Positions 42,629 through 56,122 of a stretch of 64,000 nt of DNA are shown here, piece by piece. The stretch's first letter is position 1. The number at the start of each line of letters is the position of its first letter. Position numbers and translations under genes: made by a program. Source of the DNA: Eledone cirrhosa (taxonomy: Eukaryota > Mollusca > Cephalopoda > Octopoda > Eledonidae); the NCBI GenBank assembly GCA_964016885.1, contig OZ024743.1, forward strand, positions 160,643,212-160,707,211, in the 5' to 3' direction. The notes beneath the pieces are model-generated. The model was not told the origin of the DNA and ran no database searches. It was given only the letters and a program-made list of their open reading frames with translations.

Positions 42629-42674
<46 letters not shown>

Positions 42675-42840
42675 TACACATATGCATACAGGTACACATA
42701 TATATATGCACGCATCAGTTTAGCCGACGTTTATTATAACGCAGCTTTGTTCGCTTGTTTGTCAACAAAGCTGCGTTATAATAAACGTCGGCTAAACTGA
42801 TGCGTGCATATATGTATGTGTACCTGTATGCATATGTGTA

Positions 42841-42894
<54 letters not shown>

Positions 42895-42952
42895 TGCTAC
42901 TGTACGTCTGTATACATATATGTATGTACGTATACATACATACTTACATTTA
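42575..42952. repeat. Palindrome with ~180 bp arms
   Basis: 42575-42751 is complementary to 42764-42952 around the 12-nt centre 'cgcttgtttgtc', apart from AT-length differences. The inner 45 bp of each arm ('aacaaagctgcgttataata'...) match perfectly. The right arm is the front part of the tandem unit that follows. Confidence 0.85.
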
Positions 42953-43332
42953 AGTAAGTGCCATACTAACAGTGAGAAATGAAATTTCGTTTTCATTTTT
43001 TTTCAACTTGTCGTTTTCGGTATGCCTGACCGATTTAACTCACTCAATATGCAAATTAGGCTGCTCAGCCGTTAATTTTCATAAGGAAAGTATATACTTT
43101 CGAACATTCAACTATCTGGCAGATGGGTAAACGGTGCTGATGATAGCTAACAAGCTTGAAACTAGTACATCGTTCCTGTGTCAGTGTTGAACAAAAAGGT
43201 GACGTGGTTGCCTTAACACCGTATGGCATAAATTCAGGCTGTTCGCTTTGTTGACAAACAAGCGAACAAAGCTGCGTTATAATAAACGTCGGCTAAACTG
43301 ATGCGTGCATATATGTATGTGTACCTGTATTC

Positions 43333-43387
<55 letters not shown>

Positions 43388-43502
43388 TGCTACTGTACGT
43401 CTGTATACATATATGTATGTACGTATACATACATACTTACATTTAAGTAAGTGCCATACTAAGAGTGAGAAATGAAATTTCGTTTTCATTTTTTTTCAAC
43501 TT
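42764..43502 (+). repeat. Tandem ~502-bp unit carrying a hammerhead (1.5 copies)
   Basis: 42764-43008 is repeated directly at 43266-43502 ('aacaaagctgcgttataata' to 'cgttttcattttttttcaac'). The part between (43009-43265) has the ribozyme and no ORF. Tandem non-coding units with one hammerhead each are the arrangement described for retrozymes. Confidence 0.8.
43130..43174 (+). ncRNA. Hammerhead ribozyme (type I, tiny stem III)
   Basis: Stem I AACGGTG (43130-43136) pairs with CATCGTT (43168-43174) over 7 bp with one G.U. CTGATGA 43137-43143. Stem II AGCT-AACA-AGCT flanked by one U on each side. GAAA 43158-43161. Stem III is 2 bp, AC/GT, with a 2-nt loop TA. Triplet GTA, cleavage after 43167. 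A 2-bp stem III is known from satellite and retrozyme hammerheads, which work best as dimers. Confidence 0.8.
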
Positions 43503-44560
<1,058 letters not shown>

Positions 44561-46512
44561 AGTGGTTAAACATTGAGTTTACCATCAAAGATGTCTTTCT
44601 TTCCGTCTACGAGTCGAGTTGGTTGTTTTCTCCGCCAAAAGCGCAAAGAGTTGCGAAAAGCTGCAGAATTGAAAGACACTCAACGATCTCCAGAAAACAT
44701 TAGTAACTTCGGTGCTGCTTGTACAGCACTGAAAAGTGAGTATGAAATTGAGCAAGCCGAATACATGCAGAGAAAGATCAGTCATATCTCGAGTACTGCT
44801 AGCAATAATAAGTCTGCTGAAGCCTGGAAAACTGTCGATGAAATTAGTGGCAGAAAAAGTAGTGACAGAGCCAAAGTGAAAGCCTCCAGCCAAGACGAAC
44901 GTTTAAAACTGTGGCAACAACATTTTCAGAACCTACTTGGCAAAGCACCACAGATCATCGAAGAAGAAATAATACCCGTTTTTACAGAGGAACACCAAAT
45001 ACAGAAAGGTCCTTTCACTATGGAGGAACTACAGAAGGCAGTGAAAAGTATTGGTAACGGAAAAGCGTGCGGACTCGACGAGATCCCAGCTGAAGTGTGG
45101 AAGGTACCTGAATTTCATCCAATCCTACTAGAGTTGGGTAATGGTGTCTATAATCAAGACCCCATAGACAAATGGACTGAGGGATGTATACTTCCTTTTC
45201 CCAAAAAGGGCGATCTTGGAATGGCTAAAAACTACCGTGGCATAACACTAATGGCAATTGTCGCAAAGATATACAATCTCATGTTGCTTGACAGAATAAG
45301 ACCTGTCATTGACCCCTTGCTGAGAAAAAACCAAAATGGCTTCCGCACCAACAAATCCACATCAGGGCAAATACTTACAATTCGGCGTATCTTGGAAGGC
45401 GTAAAAGCCAAAAACCTCCCAGCAACTCTCCTGTTTATTGACTTTTCAAAAGCATTCGATTCCATCCATCGTGGGAGGATGGAAGAGATACTTCTAGCCT
45501 AGGGCTTGCCAAGGGAAACAGTAAATGCCATCATGATGTTATATAAAAACACCCGCGCAATGGTCCGCTCACCTGATGGAGATACCAACTTCTTTGACAT
45601 CATAGCAGGAGTACTCGAAGGGGATACACTTGCACCATATATTTTTATCATCTGCCTCGACTATGTATTGAGAAAAGCCCTGGACGAAAACTTAGAGCTT
45701 GGTTTCACTCTCACAAAGCGAAAGTGTAGACGCCAAGCAGCTCAGAAAATCACCGATGCTGACTATGTGGATGATTTAGCGGTCCTTGCTGACTACCTTA
45801 AGGATGCAACATCACTACTTCACAGCATCGAATCAGTTGCAAAGGAAATCGGACTCTGTCAACGCAGGCAAAACAGAATATATTTGCCTGAACCAAGACA
45901 CCTCAGTTGGTATGCGAAGTCTAAATGGCGATATAATCAAGCAAGTTGGCGACTTCAAATACCTGGGTAGCTATATCGCCTCCACAGAACATGATGTTAA
46001 CATCAGACTGGGAAAAGCCTGGGGAGCATTGAATGCAATGGAAAAGATATGGAAATCAAACCTGCCGGCCAAACGGAAAAGGAGTTTCTTCAGAGCTGCT
46101 GTGGAGTCTGTGCTTCTTTATGGCTCTATCACTTGGACGCTAACGTCGAAACCGGAGAAAAAGCTAGACGGGGCATACACACGTATGCTCCGCGCTGCTT
46201 TAAACGTGTCTTGGAGGGAACACCCAACAATAAGGATCTCTATGGCAATATACCACCTATCAGCAGGTCAATACGTGGACAGAGACTTAGATTTGTTGGC
46301 CACTGTTGGCGCAGCAAGGAAGAAATAGCAGGTGATGTGTTGTTATGGATTCCATCTCATGGAACAAGAAACGCTGGTCGTCCCAAGAAGACATACGTCA
46401 AGCAACTTAAGGACGATACTGGATGCACTGCGGAAGAACTGGCAAACGCTATGAGAGACAGAGATGGATGGAGGAAGCGTGTCGTAGAAAGCCGAGCAAG
46501 CTCTACCTGATG
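44561..46512 (+). pseudogene. RTE-like LINE, 3' segment (reverse transcriptase)
   Basis: 'RQKRKELRKAAELKDTQR' (from about 44630), 'SIGNGKACGLDEIPAEVWK', 'WTEGCILPFPKKGD', 'KNYRGITLM', 'NQNGFRTNKSTSGQIL', motif A 'FIDFSKAFDSIHR' (45433-45470), in-frame stop at 45500-45502, 'GVLEGDTLAPYIFIICLDYV', motif C 'YVDDLAVLAD' (45763-45792), a frameshift near 45860, '[20 protein letters not shown]', '[12 protein letters not shown]', a frameshift near 46220, 'LRFVGHCWRSKEE', 'NAGRPKKTYVKQLKDDTG' to the stop. The tail is 'gatgatgatg' plus AT. Catalytic Asp residues are intact, but three breaks disable it. Confidence 0.85.
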
Positions 46513-47125
46513 ATGATGATATATATATATATAAATATACAAGGGTGTGTATGATTGTGTAGAGAAGAATATATTAATAAAAGGAATTCCAACTTTGTCT
46601 GATTTACTCGTTTTATATACAATCCTTTAAAATTATAATGATATTATAATGAAATAGTATGGTAGAATATTAAATGTTAAGTGTTAATTGAACAAGTACT
46701 TTCATGCTTTCGCAATCTTTCGCAATCTATATATATACATGTTTACATGCTAACTCAAGAGCAAGAACGAGGGGCTCATTCTACTGATATGGCTTAGAAG
46801 TTTACATATATATATATAACAGATTAAAGTTTAAGCAAAGAATCGCTACTTTCACCCTTAATGGGATCTTCTGAACCTAAAAAAATCAATCTGTGAACGC
46901 AGAAAATTTTGCCAGCGAAGGAAGACAGGAAGACGATACTTTGGTTCGTGGAAACGTTCCCTGACAAAGAGCGAAAAAAAAACGAAGATAATACGTTATT
47001 ATTTGGAGGGTGAAAACAATTACACGCAAAGACAAAACCACGTTAATGGTATAAATGAAGTCGTAGACTAATATTCTATTCGGTGGTTTGTGGAGACGTT
47101 CCCAGTCAATGAACGGAAAGAAAGT
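46513..47125. other. Unassigned; contains a dispersed repeat
   Basis: 46820-46915 ('agcaaagaatcgctac'...'ggatcttctgaa') is an inverse match to 28648-28740, so both belong to one non-coding repeat family. Otherwise nothing recognised. Confidence 0.5.
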
Positions 47126-47330
47126 ACATATTTGTGAAGGTTATTTTTCACCATCTGAACACGGTCCTCTATGCTGATAAGACCTCTTCCACCTTCAGAT
47201 CTCTTTAAGTAGAGTCTATCAACATCACTGCTCTTGTGGAACATTTTGTAGATAGTCTTTAGCTTCCTAGTCTTCATATCCATTTCTTTTTGTTCAGCAA
47301 CATTCCATTTCAGAATTCCCGCACTGTACC
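47126..47330 (-). pseudogene. R4-like LINE internal fragment
   Basis: The minus strand encodes 'GILKWNVAEQKEMDMKTRK', 'KSSDVDRLYLKRSEGGRGL' and 'VKNNLHKYV', about 90% like 31427-31620. It has no 3' end, so it is not a simple 5'-truncated insertion. Confidence 0.8.
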
Positions 47331-48438
<1,108 letters not shown>

Positions 48439-48691
48439 TGTGTATGAGTATGCCTATATGTATGTGTGTGTATGTAATGGGCCAAGATAACATCACTATA
48501 TTAAATTCATCCTCCTTGATTATGAGTTCAAATTCCTTTAAGTTCACCAGAATAGCCTAATCCAGTGAAATCAATTATACCTGAATTTATACATAAAGTA
48601 AACTTGAGAATTGTGACAAAAATCAAAACAATCTAATAAATGTGTGAATAGACAATGGAAGCATCTTTGTTGTCGCTTGATCTATCATTAA

Positions 48692-48745
48692 TAATTGTTT
48701 CTACTTTAGACACAAGGCCAGCAATTACCCAGTGCATTAACCAGA
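48692..48745 (-). mobile_element. SINE, 3' end only
   Basis: 'taataattgtttctacttta' to 'cccagtgcattaac'; severely 5'-truncated. Confidence 0.75.
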
Positions 48746-49084
48746 TCTTCTTCAAATCAAAGCTTGCCGGCTTTGAAATATGGAGACATGTATAATGTAA
48801 TCATATATACTGCTACAAGAATACCACAGTAGTACTACAGCCCTAATACAAAACTACAGCCTCTAAAACTGCAACTAATTTTTTACCATCTCTCTTCAGT
48901 CAACCACCAACACCACCCATCAAATATCGAAGCTACACCAGTACAAACTCTACTACTAGTACTACTACTACTACTACTACTTGAAGATTGAAGATAGCTG
49001 AGAGATGTTAGTTGTTGTACAAATTATAGTAATTATGTAGCAGCTGTGCCTCCACAATACCTACACCAGTGATAACTACAGCGT

Positions 49085-49173
49085 AGGTGGATTGACAGTA
49101 TCGGTAGAGCGTCAGACACCATGCTTTGCAGCATAAAGTTATGACGCTTTCCGTTCTGAGTTCAAATCCCACA
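49085..49173 (+). mobile_element. SINE, 5' (tRNA-like) half only
   Basis: 'gtaggtggattgacagtatc' to 'gttcaaatccca'. It stops soon after the B box, which is unusual because most partial copies lack the 5' end. Confidence 0.75.
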
Positions 49174-49193
49174 CCTGTACTACAGTAACTATA

Positions 49194-49384
49194 TTAATAA
49201 TTGTTTCTACTTTTGGCACAAGGCCAGCAAATACCTAGTACATTACTGGTACTTTATTTTATCGACCCCGTAAGGATGAAAGGCAAAGTTAACCTTGGTG
49301 GGATTTGAACTCAGACCATAAAGGGCCGTAACTCTTTGCTGCAAAGCATGGCGTCCGACTCTCTACTGATACTGCCAATCCACC
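49194..49384 (-). mobile_element. SINE, full length
   Basis: Complete from 'gtggtggattggcagtatca' (complement) to 'agtagaaacaattattaa'. Little diverged. Confidence 0.9.
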
Positions 49385-49395
49385 ACTTAACTATA

Positions 49396-49585
49396 TTAAT
49401 AATTGTTTCTACTTTTGGCACAAGGCCAGCAAATAACCCAGTACATTACTGGTACTTTATTTTATCGAACCCGTAAGGATGAAAGGCAAAGTTAACCTTG
49501 TCGGGATTTGAACTCACAATGGAAAGGGCTATAACTCTATGCGTTAAAACATGGCGTCCGACCCTCTACTGATACTGCCAATCCA
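49396..49585 (-). mobile_element. SINE, full length
   Basis: Same orientation as the previous copy and separated by about 11 bp ('ttaactatattaataatt' recurs at both left ends), so probably a tandem duplication or re-insertion. Confidence 0.9.
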
Positions 49586-49696
49586 ACTATATTAATAATA
49601 TTGCCACATCAACCTCAATAGCAATATTGCCGTAGTCTCATGATAATAATTCTACCACAGCAACCATGACAGTTATACTACAAGAACAGCAATAAT

Positions 49697-49873
49697 AATA
49701 ATAATTGTTTCTACTTTTCGCACAAAGCCTGCAATTATCACAGTGCATTACTGGTACTAAAGTTAACCTCGGCGGGATCAACTTTGCCTTTCATCCTTAC
49801 GGTGTCGATAAAATAAAGTACCAGTAATGCACTGGTATCATTTAGGCCTTGTGCCAAAAGTAGAAACAATTAT
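49697..49873. mobile_element. Foldback SINE: two 3' halves head-to-head
   Basis: 49697-49771 is a minus-strand SINE 3' half; 49772-49873 is a plus-strand 3' half. They share the family end 'gtagaaacaatt' at both outer ends and meet at 'ggcgggatcaactttgcc'. Confidence 0.8.
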
Positions 49874-49901
49874 TATTATTATTATTGTTTGTTGTGAGAG
49901 G

Positions 49902-50118
49902 GTGGATTGGCAGTATCGGTAGAGGGTTGGACGCCATGCTTTGCAGCATAGAGTTACGGTCCTTTACGGCCTGAGTTCAAATCCCGCCGTGATTAACTGT
50001 GCCTTTCATCCTTGCGGGGTCGATAAAATAAAGTACCAGTAACGTACTGCGGTCGACTTAATCGACTTTCCCCTCCCCCCAAATTACTGGCATTGAGCCT
50101 AAAGTAGAAACAATTATT
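49902..50118 (+). mobile_element. SINE, full length, long-tail variant
   Basis: From 'gtggattggcagtatcggta' to 'gtagaaacaattattatt', with the 'gacttaatcgactttcccct' segment. Confidence 0.9.
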
Positions 50119-50184
50119 ATTGTTGTTGCCTTTGTAGTATAACTGTCATGATCACTGCGGTAGCATTGGTATTGAGGTTGATGT

Positions 50185-50373
50185 GGCGAATTGGCAGTAT
50201 CGGTAGAGGGTTGGACGCCATGCTTTGCAGCAAAGAGTTACGGCCCTTTATCGTCTGAGTTCATATCCCACCGAGGTTAACTTTGCCTTTCATCCTTACG
50301 GGGTCCATAAAATAAAGTACCAGTAATACACTGGGATAATTGCTGGCCTTGTGCCAAAAGTAGAAACAATTAT
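50185..50373 (+). mobile_element. SINE, full length
   Basis: From 'gtggcgaattggcagtatcg' to 'gtagaaacaattattaat'. The core has 'ggggtccataaaataaag', one change from the family form. Confidence 0.9.
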
Positions 50374-50437
50374 TAATATATTTACTGTCGTAGTACAGGT
50401 GTTAGATTTGGTGTGGTAGTACTTTTGCTATAGTTAT

Positions 50438-50497
50438 TATAATTGTTTCTACGTTTGGCACAAGGCCAGCAAATTAACCAGTGCATTACTGGTACAA
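50438..50497 (-). mobile_element. SINE, 3' end only
   Basis: 'ataattgtttctacgtttgg' to 'gcattactggtac'. Confidence 0.75.
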
Positions 50498-51352
50498 TGA
50501 TAATACAACAGTAGTAAAACCATAGTAACTATAATAATTGTACTATCACAGAATTTCAACATTAATGCTGCCACAATAACTACAGCAGTGACTACAACAG
50601 TTATACTACCACAGTAATAATTATAGTTATACTAACCCTGTTATTGCTATAGTAATTATACCACAGTAACCACAGCTGTAATACTACCATAGTATATACT
50701 ATTGCAATCTCTTTATAACTACTACAGTAAAAGAGCAACAGTTATACTGCCTCAATACCTACAAGATCGGTACTACAGCAGCGCTGACAATGTGACAATA
50801 CATGTAGTAGTAGTAGCAGTAGCAGTAGCAGCAGCAGTAGTAGTAGTGTCTCATGAAGCAGAGGCTGTTGTATATAAAACTAGTTGCTGTGTAATAGAGG
50901 CGGATGTAGGAGTTCGTCACATGACTGCTGCTATATCAGCATTACTCATAATCTACCACATTGTGTCGACTGTCACCAAGAATGTCACCTTCACTTCCCC
51001 CCCCCCCTACTCATCCTCATCCTCATCCTCTCTCCTCCATAATCATCTCGTTATCCTCTCACACAACTCACCTCCAAAGTATCTACCTTTTTTTATCCCT
51101 CTCCTTCCCAATACAGCTACTCTCTTTACCATACCTTCTCTTTCTCCCCAAACACCCCCTCCCCGTCCTTCTCTGTCATTCCTTTCGAATCTAATTTTCA
51201 CTCACCCTTTCTCTCCACAACTCCCTCTACCTCAACATCGTTCTTTCTCTCTCTCTCCCTACCCCCTCTCTCCATACTTATTACCACACTCAAACATAAA
51301 CGCGCACGCACGTACACATGTATGCACAAACTTTCTCTTTCTTCGTATGTTC

Positions 51353-51420
<68 letters not shown>

Positions 51421-51458
51421 GACTCTCTCCCTCTCTCTCCCTCTATCCCTCTCCCACT

Positions 51459-51493
<35 letters not shown>

Positions 51494-52580
51494 ATTTCAC
51501 ACTAACACTATCTTCCACATGCTTGTATCTCTCACACAAACACATAATCACACATAGTCACACAAACATACATAAACATTAATCAGCATAAATAAATACA
51601 GACACTAACACACATGCTTACATAGACACTTATATACACGTATAGACTTGTGATGCAAATCCCGCTGCCTCCTCGTTTTACATCGCTGGTCGGTGTTTGC
51701 AATCATATATGCATCACACCAACCAAACAAGTACTATTTCATTCCTTCATTCCTGTTTTTATCCATGTTTTCTTTCTTACTGTCTGTCTTTCTTTCTTTC
51801 TTTCTTTCATTCATTACTTCTTCCTTTGTTTCATTTGTTCTTTTCTCTATTTCTTTCTTCAATTCTTTTCTTTTCTTTCTTTCATTCTCTTTCATTATTA
51901 ACACCACCATTCGTTCATTGTTATTGTCTCCACTTTCAGCATCAAACATTTCCCCCATAACAGCCTTGTTCAATCTGCTTCTGCCGCTGCAACTACATCG
52001 CTACAGTTGGTATTCATTGGAAGCCACAGAAAGTGAGTTTACATTACCAAAATACATCAGAAGTCGTACAATTGTCATACAACGCTTTATAATCCGCTTT
52101 TCTTGCTGACGTACGAACTCTATCTACCAGCGGCAGTCATTTGACTAAGTCTGTCTTTTTTTGTTTTACTTTTTTATTAATTTAATTATATTTTCGTTTG
52201 TTTGTATATTGATATTTTGTCTCACAATCACTAAAATGATTCTGGTCATAAGTATTAACAAGAACATACGCTTATGGTACTCAAATATATTTTACTCGAT
52301 TCTGATACTCAGTTACGATATTTGCAACTGGTACTCGCTTTTGGTACTTCCTTCTGACACAAAATTCAGATTAATCGTTCTAATACAATCTTCTGATACA
52401 CAATTCTACTTGCTCATTTCTGATCTCTAGTTATTGCGTTTGCTACTAATACTTGGATTTGATAGTCAGTTTTGATCAGTTGTTCAGGTAACTAACTTCT
52501 GCTTAGTTCTGATGTTCAGATCTGCCACAGTCTTTTCCTCCATACTAACTTATTTATAATCTCATATTGGAAAGATATGA
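50498..52580. other. Unassigned; low-complexity TAG/CAG, C/T, CA and TTTC tracts
   Basis: 50805-50850 has TAG/CAG units, 50995-51290 is C/T-rich, 51355-51419 is pure CA, 51460-51489 CT, 51740-51900 TTTC/ATTC-rich. The open frame at 50702-51505 is made of these tracts and shows no domain. 51900-52580 is AT-rich without a gene. Confidence 0.6.
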
Positions 52581-52626
52581 AGGCTCAGTAGCTTAGTGGC
52601 TTGATGACTAAGCTGTTAGCTCCAAA

Positions 52627-52829
52627 TCGTTTGAAAAGACTTGGTTCGTAACTCGTCACAAAAGTTACTTTGAGCAAGGTATTTAAACTAGTTACAGATA
52701 AGGAATATAACTATTGTCGTCATGGCGGCCAGGATCACATGTAGATGTTGACGTTGTTGATTACCACTAAGTTTGCTCAAAAAAGAGGAAAGAGAGACAG
52801 TGTTTGAGAAAGACAGAGAGAGAGAGAGG

Positions 52830-52915
<86 letters not shown>

Positions 52916-53271
52916 GACTGAAAGAGGTAGTTGTTATGGTTTGATTATAATCAAACGATGTTTATATCAATTACAATATACATAATTAAATACAACACCA
53001 AATACAAAATAAGTAATATCAGTAATCAGCTTCTGAAAAATTAGTTATTCTGAACTTATACCAAAATTTGTATGGTCGAACATTTCATATTTTATAGGTA
53101 ACAAACAAACATATATATATGGAAAAATAATTATTTATTACTACTGTAACGCTAAGTGTCCGTTCTTTGTTACTTACCACCATAACAACTACCTCTTTCA
53201 GTCTCTGTCTTTTTCTCTCTCACTCTCTCTCTCTCTCTCTCCCTCTCTCTCGCTCTCTCTCTCTCTTTCAG

Positions 53272-53331
<60 letters not shown>

Positions 53332-53508
53332 AAACACTGTCTCTCTTTCCTCTTTTTTGAGCAAACTTAGTGTTAATCAACAACGTCAACATGTACACGT
53401 AATCCTGCCCGCCATGACGACAATAGCTATATTCCTTATTTGTAACTTGTTTAAATACCTTGCTCAAAGTAACTTTTGTGACGAGTTACGAATCCAAGTC
53501 TTTTCAAA
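52627..53508. repeat. Inverted repeat, ~320 bp arms, 240-bp spacer
   Basis: 52627-52940 and 53180-53508 are reverse complements: 'gtttgaaaagacttgg', 'cgagttacgaa' (complement), 'tttgctcaaaaaagagg', a GA/CT tract in both arms and 'agaggtagttgttatggt'. The left arm extends to 'ctcagtagcttagtggctt' and 'ttggttcgtaactc', an A-box/B-box-like pair, so it may be a second tRNA-derived SINE family present as an inverted pair. Confidence 0.75.
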
Positions 53509-54939
53509 CGCTTTTATTATAGCTCTCTTCGTGTGCGGAAAGATTATGACACTAGTCTTCTAATGAACGGTTTATTAACTGTGGAACATGGTTTTTATCT
53601 ATACGCCAAGAGAATAACAGTGTTTTTCACGAATTAATTAAATGAATATGTAAAATAGATAGTACAACTTTGCCGCACCCAAATGAGAAACTCTAGCCAG
53701 ATCGGGGCTTTCTGTAACTCTGATCACTTCTCACTATTGAGCTTGTAGTACTCGATATTGCTATCTAGCAAAATGCCCAAGTGCAGTTCTAAGGAACGCC
53801 TACACCCTGGTAAGGGCTGATGTAATGTCCTTTGTAATGTCCTGTGGTTTTCATTAGTGCTCTGCGAACAGCAGTTTTTGTGTTATTATCTTTGCTGTTC
53901 ATTTCCTTTCAGCTCTTCGGGTACGTATAAGAAGAAAGCACTTAAAAGACTTTTAATTCCATATGCACTACAACCAGGATTTCTCCCGTATATCACAACA
54001 TTTAATGCATTTCACCCCACATCCACTACGGAAAATTGTTCAGGAATTTTGGTTTCCAGAGGTCATTAGGAACCATTCATCCATTGAGACCTCACCCACG
54101 TTATGGTTTTCCATCACTCTGCTACAAAAGTGACAAAAAGAAATTAGGATCAACATCATTTTGTATGGCTTTCACGATGACTCTCATACGTTTGTATCCC
54201 ATATGCTGAGGAACTAGCCTATGTGCAGACGTGTAACATATTCACTCGGCAAACCTAATCGTCTGTCCTCAGTTTTAAACACGAACAGTATGGTTCAATA
54301 TAATCTGCCTCAGCAGACTGAAGTGAATTCACTCCACGTATCAGCTAGGGTTGCTGCCAATTCGTCTTTGGGGGATACACTGAAAACCCCTGCAATTTTG
54401 GAAAACCACAAATAAGTTACTTTCTTCATTTCCCCTGCTTACATGATGGATTTACAAAAGCAGTCGTTTTTTTCAGCTAAATGCTGGTATTTTTCATGTT
54501 TTTGATAGCGTTAACAATGGATGCGACTAGATTTTCTCTTTGGTCTGACATTAAAAAAGCCAGAATTATTTTAGTTTGACAAAATGTGAGTGACGTTGTT
54601 ATTGTTGATGCTGTTGCTGCTGATGCTGCTACTGTTGTTGTTGATACCAAACGTTTCTCTTGAATCGTTTACATTTGTCTCCATAGAAGTAAAATGTTTA
54701 CTATAAATTATTCTTGTTACCTTTCTTTTTTTTCTTTTCGTGTTTAAACAGACGCAAAAGAAAAGAAAACTAGGTTTACGCTCACATTCATTAATTTTGT
54801 TTGGGTGAGTGATCCACTTTGCCATGTTGTTAATGTGTTTATATAGGAAAATCATAAAAGATATGATTTTGAGACACAAAAAAAGAAAGAAGATGAAAGT
54901 GTGTGATAGAGGGGAGGAAGGAAAATAATAGACACTTCA
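53509..54939. other. Unassigned sequence
   Basis: AT-rich, with a GTT/GCT stretch near 54595-54645. The frames near 53857 and 54221 show no recognisable domain. No gene called. Confidence 0.5.
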
Positions 54940-55133
54940 TAATAATTGTTTATACTTTTGGCACAAGGCCAGCATATCCCCAGTACATTACTGGTGCTGT
55001 ATTTTATCGACCCCGTAAGAATGATAGGCAAAGTTAACCTCGGTGGGATTTGAACCCAGAACACAAAGGGCCATAACTCTGTGCTGCAAAGCATGGTGTC
55101 TGACTCTCTACCGATACTGTCAATCCACTGCTC
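54940..55133 (-). mobile_element. SINE, near full length
   Basis: From 'agcagtggattgacagtatc' (complement) to 'aaagtataaacaattat'. B box 'gggttcaaatccc'. Confidence 0.9.
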
Positions 55134-55282
55134 TTAAACCGTAATTCTTATAAGAGAACTTTGCTACAAACTTTCCCACTATTCTTAGGATATATCTTAG
55201 TAAACCTTATAATAAATAGCTCTATGAAGTATGAATGAATAGCTAAGGTTTTGGAATCATGATCCATATGATATTATAAGTT

Positions 55283-55409
55283 CGGCCTTTACGATCTGAG
55301 TTCAAATCCCGCCGAGGTTAACTTTGCCTTTCATCCTTACGGGGTCGATAAAATAAAGTACCAGTAATTCACTGGGATGATTGCTGGCCTTGTGCCAAAA
55401 GTAGAAACA
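55283..55409 (+). mobile_element. SINE, 5'-truncated with target-site duplication
   Basis: From 'cggcctttacgatctgagtt' to 'agtagaaacaa'. Flanked by the 10-bp repeat 'attataagtt' (55273-55282 and 55410-55419). Confidence 0.9.
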
Positions 55410-55869
55410 ATTATAAGTTAATATTTTACCATAGTTATGATATTATCTTGTAACAGCAAGTAAATCAATTTGAAGAAAGTGATTAATTACACGCATGCAT
55501 TCGAAATATGAACATCGTCATGTGCTTTGTTATTTACACTCAGCATTGGTTAGAGTATTTTCCTGTTGTCTTTTATGGTAGCAAAACTCGAATAGAAGAA
55601 TCTTTATTGTAACTATGTAATATAATTCCTGTTATTCCAGAGAGTGTGTAGTCGTTTAGTGCTTTACGATTCAAAGGTGGCACAGAGAGTGACCTTGAAT
55701 GCACTTTAAATATATAATGGAGATAAACAGTGCCGTCAAAATTTAATGTTTCAAACAGAATAACACTGCAATATCAGCAAATATAATTGCTTCGTGACTA
55801 GCAGCTTACTACAAGAATAAAACAGCTATTACTCTACTAATACTACTACTACTACTACTACTGCTACTA
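55410..55869. other. Unassigned; (CTA)n near the end
   Basis: CTA trinucleotides at 55833-55868. No gene. Confidence 0.55.
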
Positions 55870-56122
55870 CAAATAATAATAATTATAATGCTTTCTTTAT
55901 TAACCACAAGGGTTTACACATTAAGGACAATACAGGACGGTACAAATGGGCATTTCTGCGAGTGAAAAAAAAACCCAGAGGATGAAGAAAAAAAGAAACA
56001 ATGAAAGATTACCCAATAGGGGGGGGGGCCTCCGAGGACCATCGTGGAGTAAGACCATTAAAAAAGCCATGGTGACCCTGACCACCAGGGCAAGTGCCCT
56101 CTCCCAATTTTCCACCTTCAGT

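Noticed and set aside
50702..51505. 267-codon open frame
   Set aside because: Composed of TAG/CAG, CT and CA repeats; the residue content follows the repeats and no domain is visible.
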